Position numbers and translations under genes: made by a program. From Candidatus Kaistella beijingensis (GTDB lineage: Bacteria; Bacteroidota; Bacteroidia; Flavobacteriales; Weeksellaceae): a stretch of 64,000 nucleotides of DNA. How positions within the stretch are numbered: position 1 is the first letter of the stretch; each line of letters starts with the position of its first letter. Shown one piece after another: positions 51,272 to 59,660 of this stretch. The notes under the pieces were generated by a model. The model was given only the letters and a program-made list of their open reading frames with translations, ran no database searches and was not told the DNA's origin. The DNA is taken from NCBI RefSeq assembly GCF_020084865.1, contig NZ_CP071953.1, positions 992,001 through 1,056,000 on the forward strand, written 5' to 3'.

Positions 51272-52396
51272 ATGACAAAGCGTGATTATTACGAAGTTTT
51301 GGAGGTTACCAAAACCGCATCCGGAGAAGAAATAAAAAAAGCTTACCGAAAAATGGCCCTCAAATATCACCCTGATAAAAATCCGGGAGATACGGTTGCC
51401 GAAGAAAAATTTAAAGAAGCCGCAGAAGCTTACGAAGTTTTGAGCGATTCTAACAAACGTGCACGTTACGACCAGTTCGGACATGCAGGAGTGGGCGGAA
51501 ACGGTGGTTTCGGTGGCGGTTTCGGCGGCGGAATGAATATGGAGGATATTTTCAGCCAATTTGGAGATATTTTTGGTGGACATTTCGGCGGCGGCGGATT
51601 TGGTGGTTTTGGCGGCGGTCAAAGACAGCAAGTTCGTGGAACCAATCTTCGTGTGCGAATTAAACTGAATCTTGAAGAAATGGTAAACGGAACTCAAAAA
51701 ACCATTAAAGTCAAGAAGATGAAATTGGCAGCTGGAGCAACTTCCAAAACTTGTCCAACTTGCCATGGAAGCGGAGTTCAGGTAAAAGTGATGAACACGA
51801 TGTTCGGACAAATGCAAACCCAAACTCATTGCGGAACTTGTCAAGGAATGGGTAAAGTTGCCGATAAAATTCCTTCGGGAGCCAACGCACAAGGCTTGGT
51901 AAAAGAAGAGGAAGAGGTAACCATCAGTATTCCTGCAGGAGCTAGAGAAGGAATTCAACTCAATGTTCGCGGAAAAGGAAATGACGCACCTTTTGGTGGA
52001 AATCCAGGCGACTTGTTAGTTGTGGTTGAAGAGGAAATTGATGCAACCATCAAACGTGAAGGTGACAATCTTCATCAGGAATTGTATGTTTCGTTCGCTG
52101 AAGCAGCTTTAGGAACAACTAAAGAAGTCCCAACCGTTGGTGGAAAAGTAAAAATAAAAGTAGATGCAGGAACACAGTCCGGTAAAATTTTAAGACTTTC
52201 AGGCAAAGGTTTACCAAGTATCGACAGTTACGGAAAAGGCGATATGTTCGTTCACATCAATGTTTGGACGCCACAAAAACTTTCAAAGGAACAGAAAGAG
52301 TTTTTTGAAAGCCAGTTAAACAACGGCGAAATGGTTGCAGAACCTTCCGGACAGGAAAAAACATTTTTTGATAAAGTAAGAGACTTATTCAATTAA
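51272..52396 (+). CDS. dnaJ: Molecular chaperone DnaJ with a reduced zinc domain
   Basis: 374 residues. The J domain has the HPD motif ([20 protein letters not shown]), then a Gly/Phe-rich linker (about 75-115). The zinc domain has only two CxxCxGxG repeats, CPTCHGSG and CGTCQGMG, which by spacing correspond to motifs 2 and 3. The positions of motifs 1 and 4 are replaced by [10 protein letters not shown] and [12 protein letters not shown]. Standard DnaJ has four motifs forming two zinc sites, so site I is lost and site II kept. C-terminal substrate domains I and II are intact. Confidence 0.94.
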   Translation: MTKRDYYEVLEVTKTASGEEIKKAYRKMALKYHPDKNPGDTVAEEKFKEAAEAYEVLSDSNKRARYDQFGHAGVGGNGGFGGGFGGGMNMEDIFSQFGDIFGGHFGGGGFGGFGGGQRQQVRGTNLRVRIKLNLEEMVNGTQKTIKVKKMKLAAGATSKTCPTCHGSGVQVKVMNTMFGQMQTQTHCGTCQGMGKVADKIPSGANAQGLVKEEEEVTISIPAGAREGIQLNVRGKGNDAPFGGNPGDLLVVVEEEIDATIKREGDNLHQELYVSFAEAALGTTKEVPTVGGKVKIKVDAGTQSGKILRLSGKGLPSIDSYGKGDMFVHINVWTPQKLSKEQKEFFESQLNNGEMVAEPSGQEKTFFDKVRDLFN

Positions 52397-52404
52397 ATAG
52401 CGAT

Positions 52405-52434
52405 AAAGAGATTTTTTAGGAAATCTCTTTTTTT
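52405..52434 (+). terminator. Terminator of grpE-dnaJ
   Basis: AAAGAGATTT (52405-52414) pairs with AAATCTCTTT (52421-52430), followed by T residues. Confidence 0.85.
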
Positions 52435-52498
52435 ATTTAGAGCATAACGACTAAAGTTTAAAAATGCTTTGTGGCACAAACTTTCCAGCAATTATATT

Positions 52499-53356
52499 AT
52501 GAAAAGACTTATTCTTAACTATCATTTTTGGTTACTTGGAATTCTTTCGATGATTTTTAATTCCTGTTCCACGAAATATAAAGTGGTTTCTGAAAATTCT
52601 GGAGCAAGGAAAATTTACAACTTGAAATATGGGGAAGACAAAAGAAACATTATGGATGTTTTCCTGCCCGAAAAATATTCTTCTGAAACTCCAATTGTGA
52701 TGTTGATTCACGGTGGAGCTTGGGTTTTTGGCAACAAATCTCATGTCCGCTCAATTCAAAATTTTTTAATGGAAAATCATATCCCAACAGTAAATATTAA
52801 TTATAGATTGGTTGACAAAAATACCACTTACAAAACTTTATTGGAAGATATTTCGAAAGCAGTTGAAACCTTTCATTCTAAACAAAAAGAATGGAATCTC
52901 AATCGGGAAAAACTGATTCTTCTCGGCGAAAGTGCAGGTGGACATTTGGCTTTGCTTTACGGTTATCAAAATCCCAACAAAGTGGAAAAAATCATTTCTT
53001 TAAGTGGACCAACCGATTTTTACTCAGAGAAATATCTTAACTCAAAATATTATAAAAATTCATATAAAACTTTTCAAAAAGTGGTGGGAGAAAAGTATGA
53101 TGGAAGCGATTTGGAGGCGTTCAAAAAAGCAAGTCCAATATATGTTGCAGCAAATGTTCCTACACATCATTTTCAGGGGACAAATGATTTTTTGGTTAAT
53201 AAAGAGCAAGGTTTAGCTTTGGATTCGGTTTTAACGGAGAAGAAAATTCCACATCAATTTGTATACATGCAAAACATGGGACACGCTCCGAGATTTTTTA
53301 AAAAGAAAAGGGAAAATTTGGTTTATCCCAATATTGTGAAATTCATAAAGGAATAA
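52499..53356 (+). CDS. Alpha/beta hydrolase lipoprotein
   Basis: 285 residues from the ATG at 52499; MKRLILNYHFWLLGILSMIF leads to a lipobox Cys (NSCSTKY). The alpha/beta hydrolase fold shows the oxyanion loop IHGGAWVFGNKS, the nucleophile in LGESAGGHLALLYG and the catalytic His in MGHAPRFF. These are traits of the BD-FAE/carboxylesterase-like (HSL) group, so an esterase or deacetylase on the cell envelope is likely. Substrate unknown. Confidence 0.9.
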   Translation: MKRLILNYHFWLLGILSMIFNSCSTKYKVVSENSGARKIYNLKYGEDKRNIMDVFLPEKYSSETPIVMLIHGGAWVFGNKSHVRSIQNFLMENHIPTVNINYRLVDKNTTYKTLLEDISKAVETFHSKQKEWNLNREKLILLGESAGGHLALLYGYQNPNKVEKIISLSGPTDFYSEKYLNSKYYKNSYKTFQKVVGEKYDGSDLEAFKKASPIYVAANVPTHHFQGTNDFLVNKEQGLALDSVLTEKKIPHQFVYMQNMGHAPRFFKKKRENLVYPNIVKFIKE

Positions 53357-53377
53357 AAAAGTTCCCAATTCATAAAC

Positions 53378-53407
53378 AAAAAAGCAACCTTTACAGATTG
53401 CTTTTTT
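53378..53407. terminator. Bidirectional terminator
   Basis: AAAAAAGCAA (53378-53387) pairs with TTGCTTTTTT (53398-53407), between the convergent hydrolase and DedA genes. Confidence 0.85.
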
Positions 53408-53425
53408 TATTTTCATAAAATATTT

Positions 53426-54103
53426 CTATTCTTGAGTTTCTTCCTTCTTTTTTCCAAAGAAAAACTTGATGATAATTGGTGCAGTAGTAATCAAGACAAT
53501 TATAATGATGATCATTTCCAGGTGAGCCTTCAAATCAATGTTAAATTGTGTTTTGAAAAGTGCATCAAGGTAATGTCCCGCAAAAATTAGGGAGAATGAC
53601 CATAGAAAAGCTCCGATGATATTGTCGATTAAAAATCTACCTTTATCCATCTTCACAATTCCCGCAACAATAGGCGTAAAAGTTCTAACGATAGGTAAAA
53701 ATCTCGCCATAATTACAGCAAGTGCGCCGTGTTGCTCAAAAAAATCATGAGCCTGAAACAAATATTTTTTCTTGAAAAGAAAAGAATCTTCTCTCTTGTA
53801 TAATGTAGGTCCCGCTTTTCTTCCGAACCAATATCCCACTTCATTACCAATAATTGCAGCAATTGCAACAGCTGTGGCCAAGATTGTAGTGTCCAGGAAA
53901 TCGTTTCCAGTACTGCCAAATGTTTCACTGACGAGCTCTACAGCGTAAATTCCAGATACGAAAAGTAAACTGTCACCAGGAAGAAAAAAACCGACAAATA
54001 AGCCAGTTTCGGCAAAAACAATAAATAAGATGAGCCAAAAACCACCCATCTTAATGTAAAATTCAGGATTCAATAAATCCTTCCAACTTTCAAAATGTTC
54101 CAT
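53426..54103 (-). CDS. DedA family membrane protein
   Basis: 225 residues with about five membrane helices. FVGFFLPGDSLLFVSGIYA is the N-terminal DedA motif and GALAVIMARFLPIVRTFTPIVAGIVKMDKGRF the central E/R-rich loop of the SNARE-associated (DedA/Tvp38) superfamily, now regarded as lipid scramblases or flippases for undecaprenyl phosphate and phospholipids. The substrate for this member is inference. A -7 box (54109-54116) ends 5 bp before the ATG. Confidence 0.93.
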   Translation of the reverse strand: MEHFESWKDLLNPEFYIKMGGFWLILFIVFAETGLFVGFFLPGDSLLFVSGIYAVELVSETFGSTGNDFLDTTILATAVAIAAIIGNEVGYWFGRKAGPTLYKREDSFLFKKKYLFQAHDFFEQHGALAVIMARFLPIVRTFTPIVAGIVKMDKGRFLIDNIIGAFLWSFSLIFAGHYLDALFKTQFNIDLKAHLEMIIIIIVLITTAPIIIKFFFGKKKEETQE

Positions 54104-54108
54104 ATTTG

Positions 54109-54116
54109 CAAAGATA
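54109..54116 (-). promoter_or_regulatory. -7 promoter box, leaderless DedA gene
   Basis: Minus-strand TATCTTTG, with only 5 bp to the ATG. Confidence 0.6.
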
Positions 54117-54192
54117 ATAAAAGCCGTAACTTATCGGAATAAGTTTCTGTTAAAGTTTCGTAAAGTTTCGATGAATAAATGGTTTATGAAAA

Positions 54193-55305
54193 TTATAATT
54201 CCAAATCGTCATCTGAAACTGCTGTTCCGTCCGCCATTAAAAATGCTTTTAGGAATGGAGTTATATTTCCGTTCATCACGCCGTCAACATCCGAAGTTTC
54301 GTAACCAGAACGAACGTCTTTCACCAATTTATAAGGATGCATCACGTAATTTCGAATTTGGCTTCCCCATTCAATTTTCATTTTTCCCGCTTCAATCTCG
54401 TTTCTAGCCTTCATTCGTTCTTCGAGTTCCATTTCGTATAATCTTGAACGTAAAAGCTGCATCGCTTTTTCTTTGTTTTGGAGCTGTGAGCGGCTTTCCG
54501 AGTTTTCAATAATAATTCCAGTTGGAGCGTGACGAAGACGGACCGCAGTTTCCACCTTGTTTACGTTTTGGCCACCTGCACCTGAACTTCGCATGGTTTC
54601 AAAGGAAATATCGGCTGGATTGATGTTGATTTCAATGGTGTCATCAACCAATGGATAAACATAAACAGAAACAAAACTCGTGTGGCGTTTCGCGTTGGAG
54701 TCGAACGGCGAAATTCTCACCAAACGGTGAACACCATTTTCTCCACGTAGATAACCGAATGCAAATTCGCCGTCGATTTCTAAAGTCACCGTTTTAACGC
54801 CTGCAACATCGCCTTCCTGATAATTGAGTTCCCGAATTTTATACCCTTGATTTTGCGCCCACATCGTGTACATTCTCATCAACATTGAAGCCCAATCGCA
54901 ACTTTCCGTTCCACCTGCTCCTGCTGTAATTTGTAGAACGGCAGAAAGTTCGTCGCCTTCGTTGGAGAGCATATTTTTGAACTCCAGATTCTCAATTTTT
55001 TCTAAAAGAATTGGGAACGATTCGTCTAATTCTTTTTCAGAATCGGCATCTTCTTTAGCAAAGTCTGATAAAACCTGAATATCTTCAAAACGTGAAAAAA
55101 TTTCTTCATAATCATCCACCCATTTTTTCTTGGAACGGAGCTGCTTCATAAAAGCTTCCGCTTCTTTTGGATTGTCCCAAAATTCGGGAGCGACGGTTTT
55201 TTCCTCGTCATTGATGATTTCGATTTTCTTTTTTTCGATTTGCAAAAATTTATAGAGTTCCCCGATTCGGGATTGTGCGTCTTTAATTTGGTCGCTGTTT
55301 ATCAT
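54193..55305 (-). CDS. prfB: Peptide chain release factor 2
   Basis: 370 residues, with the stop-codon recognition region and the GGQ motif in [20 protein letters not shown]. The frame is continuous from the ATG at 55305 through [15 protein letters not shown], so the programmed +1 frameshift at an early UGA known from E. coli and many other bacteria is absent and synthesis is not self-regulated that way. A -7 box 4 bp upstream indicates a leaderless transcript. Confidence 0.96.
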   Translation of the reverse strand: MINSDQIKDAQSRIGELYKFLQIEKKKIEIINDEEKTVAPEFWDNPKEAEAFMKQLRSKKKWVDDYEEIFSRFEDIQVLSDFAKEDADSEKELDESFPILLEKIENLEFKNMLSNEGDELSAVLQITAGAGGTESCDWASMLMRMYTMWAQNQGYKIRELNYQEGDVAGVKTVTLEIDGEFAFGYLRGENGVHRLVRISPFDSNAKRHTSFVSVYVYPLVDDTIEININPADISFETMRSSGAGGQNVNKVETAVRLRHAPTGIIIENSESRSQLQNKEKAMQLLRSRLYEMELEERMKARNEIEAGKMKIEWGSQIRNYVMHPYKLVKDVRSGYETSDVDGVMNGNITPFLKAFLMADGTAVSDDDLEL

Positions 55306-55309
55306 TTTG

Positions 55310-55317
55310 CAAAAATA
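55310..55317 (-). promoter_or_regulatory. -7 promoter box, leaderless prfB
   Basis: Minus-strand TATTTTTG, 4 bp before the prfB ATG. Confidence 0.6.
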
Positions 55318-55344
55318 GTAATTTGAGATTTTGCATTTATATAA

Positions 55345-55376
55345 ATTTGAAGATTTGAAAATCTGTTAATTTGAAA
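55345..55376 (+). repeat. 8-bp array upstream of prfB
   Basis: ATTTGAAG, ATTTGAAA, ATCTGTTA, ATTTGAAA. Units are the inverse of those at 55410-55449. Confidence 0.65.
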
Positions 55377-55409
55377 ATATTCTTCAAGTGAAACAACTAT
55401 TAATTCATC

Positions 55410-55449
55410 TCTCAAACTTCCAAACCCTCAAACTTTCAAACCATCAAAC
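55410..55449 (+). repeat. 8-bp array at the end of the oxidoreductase gene
   Basis: TCTCAAAC, TTCCAAAC, CCTCAAAC, TTTCAAAC, CATCAAAC; consensus NNTCAAAC. It supplies the stop codon and last codons of the leftward gene. Confidence 0.75.
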
Positions 55450-56548
55450 AAACCAACTCCCCGATTTTCGGAGCCAAAGCAACTCCCATTCCCGAAAGTC
55501 GCACTGCCGCAATTTGTCTTTCCGAAATTTTTTCAACAATCGGCGATTTCTCATTTCCCATCGCCATTATTCCGCTCCATCGATTCGAGATTTTGAATTC
55601 TTGATGAGGAAGAATAACTGTTTTTAAAAAGTTTTCAAGATGGTTTTGAAGAAATTCTGTGGTTTCAAGTACATCGGTTTCTTCATTTCTAAAATCTTGA
55701 TTTCTTGCGCCGCCCAACAAAACTCGGTTTCCCAAATTTCGGAAGTAGTAAAAACCTTCGTCGTAATGGAAAGTTCCTTTTAATTTTAAATTTTCAACAG
55801 GGTCGGTTAAAAGAATTTGTCCGCGTGCAGGAACTAAATCAATATTTGGAAGAAGATTTTTTGTGAAAGCATTGGTTGCAATCACCAATTTTTCAGATTC
55901 GATTTCAAAACTTTTTGTTTGAATTTTGACTGAATTTTCATCCTCAGTAATTTTTAAAACTTCCGTTCCGAAAAGAACTTCGATTCCTAAATTTTGACTT
56001 TTTTGCAAAAGTTTCTGCAACAATTTCCCTGAATGTAAACAACCTTCCATCGGATTTTCAATCAAATATTTTGAATTTCCCAGTCCAAATTCTGCAATTT
56101 TTTCTTGATTTAAAAAGTATGTTTTGTCTAAATTGGTAATGGATTTTAATTTGTCATTGACTTCATCAATATTCTGTAAAGGTTTATCATCATTAAGAAT
56201 TTCAAAACCTCCACATAATTCGAAATCAATTTCTTCGGGTTTGAAATATTCTTGGATTTTCTTTAAACCGTCAAAACGCATCTTCACCAAATCCAATGTT
56301 TTTTCCCATCCCATTTTCTCACCATCGGCGATGATTTCCGTAAAACTTCCGAAACAAGCAAAACCTGCATTTCGGGTAGAAGCACCAATTGGGACAGAAC
56401 TTCTTTCAACTACCAAAACAGATTTTTCGGGAAATTTTTCTTTAATGGAAATCGCACTCCACAATCCCGTGAAACCTGCACCAATAATGATGACGTCTCG
56501 TTTTCTATAAAAGGTTTCCAATTCCCAAATACTTGGATTCATTTTCAA
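55436..56548 (-). CDS. FAD-dependent oxidoreductase (DAO family)
   Basis: 370 residues. The N-terminal dinucleotide-binding loop RDVIIIGAGFTGLWSAISIKEKFP and the C-terminal FAD piece (VRLSGMGVALAPKIGELVC) mark the D-amino acid oxidase superfamily (glycine oxidase/GlpD group). The NAGFACFGSFTE stretch and RNLGNRVLLGG region agree. Substrate is unknown, perhaps an amine or amino acid. The start could be six bases later. The last residues are encoded by an octamer array. Confidence 0.88.
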   Translation of the reverse strand: MKMNPSIWELETFYRKRDVIIIGAGFTGLWSAISIKEKFPEKSVLVVERSSVPIGASTRNAGFACFGSFTEIIADGEKMGWEKTLDLVKMRFDGLKKIQEYFKPEEIDFELCGGFEILNDDKPLQNIDEVNDKLKSITNLDKTYFLNQEKIAEFGLGNSKYLIENPMEGCLHSGKLLQKLLQKSQNLGIEVLFGTEVLKITEDENSVKIQTKSFEIESEKLVIATNAFTKNLLPNIDLVPARGQILLTDPVENLKLKGTFHYDEGFYYFRNLGNRVLLGGARNQDFRNEETDVLETTEFLQNHLENFLKTVILPHQEFKISNRWSGIMAMGNEKSPIVEKISERQIAAVRLSGMGVALAPKIGELVCLMV

Positions 56549-56572
56549 AATTTTTAATGCATAAATTTAACC

Positions 56573-56604
56573 AAAAAACCGCTGAAATTAATTCAACGGT
56601 TTTG
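56573..56604 (-). terminator. Terminator downstream of the GlgP-like gene
   Basis: Minus-strand ACCGTTGAA pairs with TTCAGCGGT (56600-56592 with 56586-56578, one G-U), followed by T residues. Confidence 0.7.
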
Positions 56605-56623
56605 ATGTTTTAGAATTAGAAAA

Positions 56624-56719
56624 TTGATTTCGCCACTTCGTGGCTTCATCCAATTTGTTTTTTCATTTGTTCAAAGGGTTTCACCCTTTGCTATTGATGT
56701 CGCCACTTCGTGGCTTCGG
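56624..56719 (+). repeat. Direct repeat with three TTC-loop hairpins
   Basis: TTGATTTCGCCACTTCGTGG at 56624 and TTGATGTCGCCACTTCGTGG at 56694 each contain a GCCAC-TTC-GTGGC hairpin. Between them CAAAGGGT-TTC-ACCCTTTG (56672-56690) makes a third. All loops are TTC, as in the GC hairpins at 20371 and 39575. Confidence 0.75.
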
Positions 56720-56765
56720 ACAATTGACTTCGTCGAACCACTTCGTAACGTTTCACGATTTGTCC

Positions 56766-58436
56766 TTACTGAACGTCGTCATAAATCAACTTATAATATT
56801 CATCCGCCATTCTATCGGAGTTGAAGTACTTTTTGACATCATCCATCGCGGTTTGCTGAATTTTTCTCCACCTGTCCTTATCATCATAATAAGTTGGAAT
56901 AATTTCATTTTCCAAAACGTTATACAGATTTTCCAGGTCGAAATTATCTTGGTCGTAAACGCTTAAATTATGATAATCCGCTTGTGGTGTTACGAAACCG
57001 TTGATTCCGTTTTTTGCGAATTCAGGAATCCAACCATCATCAGTTGACAAGTTTACCGAACCGTTCATTGCTGCGGTCATTCCCGAAGTTCCCGAAGCTT
57101 CTCGCGGAACTCGCGGATTGTTCAACCACAAATCAGAACCTTGTTTCAACGCTTTACTCAACGCCAATTCGTAACCTGTGAGAACCGCCATATTTTTGTA
57201 ATATTTGCTTTCCTCCACCAAAGTATTGAAGGTAGAAATCGCTGAATAATCCATCGGATAAGGTTTTCCTGCCCAAATAATTTGCACGGGATATTTTGGA
57301 TTGTTTAATAATCTTTCAAATCTTGCCTTGTCGTGAAGAAGCAAGTCGGCTCTCTTGTAGCCGGCAAATCTTCTTGCCCAAACTATGGTAAAAACATTCG
57401 GGTCGAATAAATTTCCTGTTTGGTCGGCAACAATTCTGAACATTCTCTTTTTCAAATGTTTCTTTCTGAAATCGAAAAGTGTTGCATCATCTTCGTCTTT
57501 CGAGTCATAAAGCGGTTTATCTGCCCAATATTTATATTCCTGAGCGTTCGTAATCGCTTTAATTTCACAAATTCCAGGATATTTATTCCACATTTCCCGC
57601 GAAACAACGCCATGAAGCTGCGAAACACCATTGGCAATTCTTGCCATTCTCAATGCGCAAAGCGAATGGTTAAAACGGTCGTCCTGAATTCCTTCAATCG
57701 TTTTCACCTCATCAATCGTTAACCCCGAAAAATAGGACATGTCGTGACACATGAAAATGTTGTGTTTCTCATTTCCTGCTTCTTCTGGAGTGTGCGTGGT
57801 GAAAACCAATTTTTCTTTCACTTTCGCCAAATCTCCACCGAATTTTTTAAGCAAATAAAACGCTGCAGGAAGTCCGTGAGCTTCGTTCAAATGATAAACA
57901 TCTCTTTCGAAATTCATCACGTCCAACAATTTCGCGCCACCTTTTCCAAGCAAAATATATTGTGCAATTTTGGTAGATTCGTTGGCGTCATAAAGTCGGT
58001 GACAAATTGTTTTGGAGATGTGGTCGTTTTCTGGAACATCGGTTGAAAGGAAAAACATAGGCGCCGTGTGGAAAATTTCAGGATCAAGATAGAACACTTT
58101 TACCCAAACTGGAGCGGAATGAATTTCGATTTGAAATTTAATTCCAGTATCCTGAAGGAAACTGTACATTTTTTTCGTCCAGGTCGGTTGTAAGGTTTGA
58201 TCGTGATTTCTCGCCTGATCGTAGTAACCGAATTTCCAAAGGATTCCGATTCCTACTAAATTTTGCTTCAAATTGTAAGCACTTCTCATGTGAGAACCAG
58301 CAAGGAAACCAAGTCCGCCTGAATATATTTTTAAAGCCTGATCAATAGCAAACTCCATCGAAAAATAGGCAACTTTTTTTGAGTAATCGGGATTGATGCT
58401 GAAAGGCATCTGAAAATTTTTAAAATCCATCTTCAC
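56766..58436 (-). CDS. Alpha-glucan phosphorylase-like (GT35) protein lacking the PLP lysine
   Basis: 556 residues, GT-B fold with YFSMEFAIDQALKIYSGGLGFLAGSH near the N-terminus, VWARRFAGYKRADLLLHDK and EASGTSGMTAAMNGSVNLSTDDGW. In GT35 phosphorylases the last motif reads ..SGTSGMKAAMNG.. and its Lys binds pyridoxal phosphate. Here it is Thr (about residue 454, codon ACC at 57077-57075). It may not be a PLP-dependent phosphorylase. The length is that of the short TIGR02094-type branch. It has its own promoter. Confidence 0.8.
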   Translation of the reverse strand: MKMDFKNFQMPFSINPDYSKKVAYFSMEFAIDQALKIYSGGLGFLAGSHMRSAYNLKQNLVGIGILWKFGYYDQARNHDQTLQPTWTKKMYSFLQDTGIKFQIEIHSAPVWVKVFYLDPEIFHTAPMFFLSTDVPENDHISKTICHRLYDANESTKIAQYILLGKGGAKLLDVMNFERDVYHLNEAHGLPAAFYLLKKFGGDLAKVKEKLVFTTHTPEEAGNEKHNIFMCHDMSYFSGLTIDEVKTIEGIQDDRFNHSLCALRMARIANGVSQLHGVVSREMWNKYPGICEIKAITNAQEYKYWADKPLYDSKDEDDATLFDFRKKHLKKRMFRIVADQTGNLFDPNVFTIVWARRFAGYKRADLLLHDKARFERLLNNPKYPVQIIWAGKPYPMDYSAISTFNTLVEESKYYKNMAVLTGYELALSKALKQGSDLWLNNPRVPREASGTSGMTAAMNGSVNLSTDDGWIPEFAKNGINGFVTPQADYHNLSVYDQDNFDLENLYNVLENEIIPTYYDDKDRWRKIQQTAMDDVKKYFNSDRMADEYYKLIYDDVQ

Positions 58437-58453
58437 ATATTTTTTAACAGCTG

Positions 58454-58461
58454 CAAATGTA
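58454..58461 (-). promoter_or_regulatory. -7 promoter box for the GlgP-like gene
   Basis: Minus-strand TACATTTG, 17 bp before the ATG. Confidence 0.6.
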
Positions 58462-58709
58462 TTGAATTTATATTTTTTTGAAAGTTTTTCATATTAAATT
58501 TTAAAAAACCTGCGAAGTTTCAGTTATTTCAATAATTCGTTTAAAAATTTAAAGAATTTAGGCAGATAAAGGTTTGTAGCTGATTTTCAAGTTATTAAAA
58601 AAAATGGGCAATGTGAATTTTTCTTTAAATTTTTGAAATAAAATGACTTTGTATTGATTTTTTAATTAATTTTAAAATCGTAAAATATTGATTTTCAAAA
58701 TTTAAGACT

Positions 58710-59507
58710 ATGAAAAGGATATTTTCCGAGGAAGATTTAACCAAAAATCTATCGCTGTATTATTTGAACGGGCATTTGAAAAAAAAGCCGATGGAAAAAT
58801 ATCACCGCGAAATTGACGGTTCATCGCTTCACGACCGCGATAAATACCGAAAAAAATCGGAAATACTTTTACTCAATTCCTTCCTTCATCATTTCCCCGA
58901 AGTTCAGTTTGAAAACCTCACCTGCGAAAGTCCGGATTTTATCGCCAAATTTAATGACAAAAAAATTGGAATTGAACTTACCGAAGTCATCAATCATCTA
59001 GAAATCAAAAAGATAGAAAGTCAGTTAAATAAAATTTTTCGTCACGCTGAATTATTGCTTGAACAGGAAGACACCTCGAAATTTCGTGGTGTTTATTTTT
59101 TGGAATTTCAGAATCTTTCTAAAATCGATTTGCTCGAAAAGCAGGACGATATGGTGCAAAACATCAAAAAATGCATCATGAAAAAGAAAGCATTCGGTTA
59201 CGTGAAAAAAATTAGGAAATCGCCTCATCGACGAAATGTTTTCATTACCCATGATTTCAACCTCGGCCTTTTTGACGGACTTTGTTCCGAAAAAATCATC
59301 GAGCTTATCGAAAAGAAAAACCAAAAATTCCCTTATTACGACCGAAGTGTGGATGAATGTTGGTTGGTCATTGTTTCCGACATGAATTCCCTTGCTTCAC
59401 GCTATACTTTCATTCAAAATAAAGAAAACCTGCAAAAAATCCAATCACCTTTCGACAAAATTTTTCACCTGGAAAACTTGTGTGGGAATATGACGAATAT
59501 TAAGTGA
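58710..59507 (+). CDS. Orphan protein with a PD-(D/E)XK nuclease-like motif
   Basis: 265 residues, basic, no membrane segment. ESPDFIAKFNDKKIGIELTEV has the arrangement P-D..(x9-10)..G-I-E-L-T-E of PD-(D/E)XK nucleases, with Thr at the place of the usual Lys. A helix with EILLLNSFLHHFPEVQFENL precedes it. The C-terminal half (FDGLCSEKIIELIEKKNQKFPYYDRSVDECWLVIV) resembles a wing seen in uncharacterised restriction-like enzymes. There is no neighbouring defence gene. Function is inference only. Confidence 0.65.
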   Translation: MKRIFSEEDLTKNLSLYYLNGHLKKKPMEKYHREIDGSSLHDRDKYRKKSEILLLNSFLHHFPEVQFENLTCESPDFIAKFNDKKIGIELTEVINHLEIKKIESQLNKIFRHAELLLEQEDTSKFRGVYFLEFQNLSKIDLLEKQDDMVQNIKKCIMKKKAFGYVKKIRKSPHRRNVFITHDFNLGLFDGLCSEKIIELIEKKNQKFPYYDRSVDECWLVIVSDMNSLASRYTFIQNKENLQKIQSPFDKIFHLENLCGNMTNIK

Positions 59508-59547
59508 GTGTATGTGTTTGAGGGTTTGAGTGATTGCGTATTTGAGT
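59508..59547 (-). repeat. 8-bp array after the nuclease-like gene
   Basis: Plus-strand units GTGTATGT, GTTTGAGG, GTTTGAGT, GATTGCGT, ATTTGAGT. It begins right after the stop codon and belongs to the TCAAAC octamer family in minus orientation. Confidence 0.7.
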
Positions 59548-59579
59548 TTAAATATTGAAAATTCATTATTGATTTTTCG

Positions 59580-59587
59580 TAAATTTG
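59580..59587 (+). promoter_or_regulatory. -7 promoter box for the DinB-like gene
   Basis: TAAATTTG; the heptamer array 59605-59660 lies between it and the ATG. Confidence 0.6.
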
Positions 59588-59604
59588 GATCATTTGACGA
59601 ACCT

Positions 59605-59660
59605 TGCATCACGCCACTCATAACTCGTATCCCACATCTCATAACTCGCAACTCGAACCA
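59605..59660 (+). repeat. 7-bp array forming the DinB-like gene's 5' UTR
   Basis: Eight heptamers, among them CATAACT twice, CGTATCC, CACATCT, CGCAACT, CGAACCA, ending at the base before the ATG. The same unit family as 32910-32979. Confidence 0.8.

Noticed and set aside
54193..55305. Programmed frameshift in prfB
   Set aside because: The frame is continuous from ATG through the early region; no in-frame UGA with a CUU slippery codon occurs.
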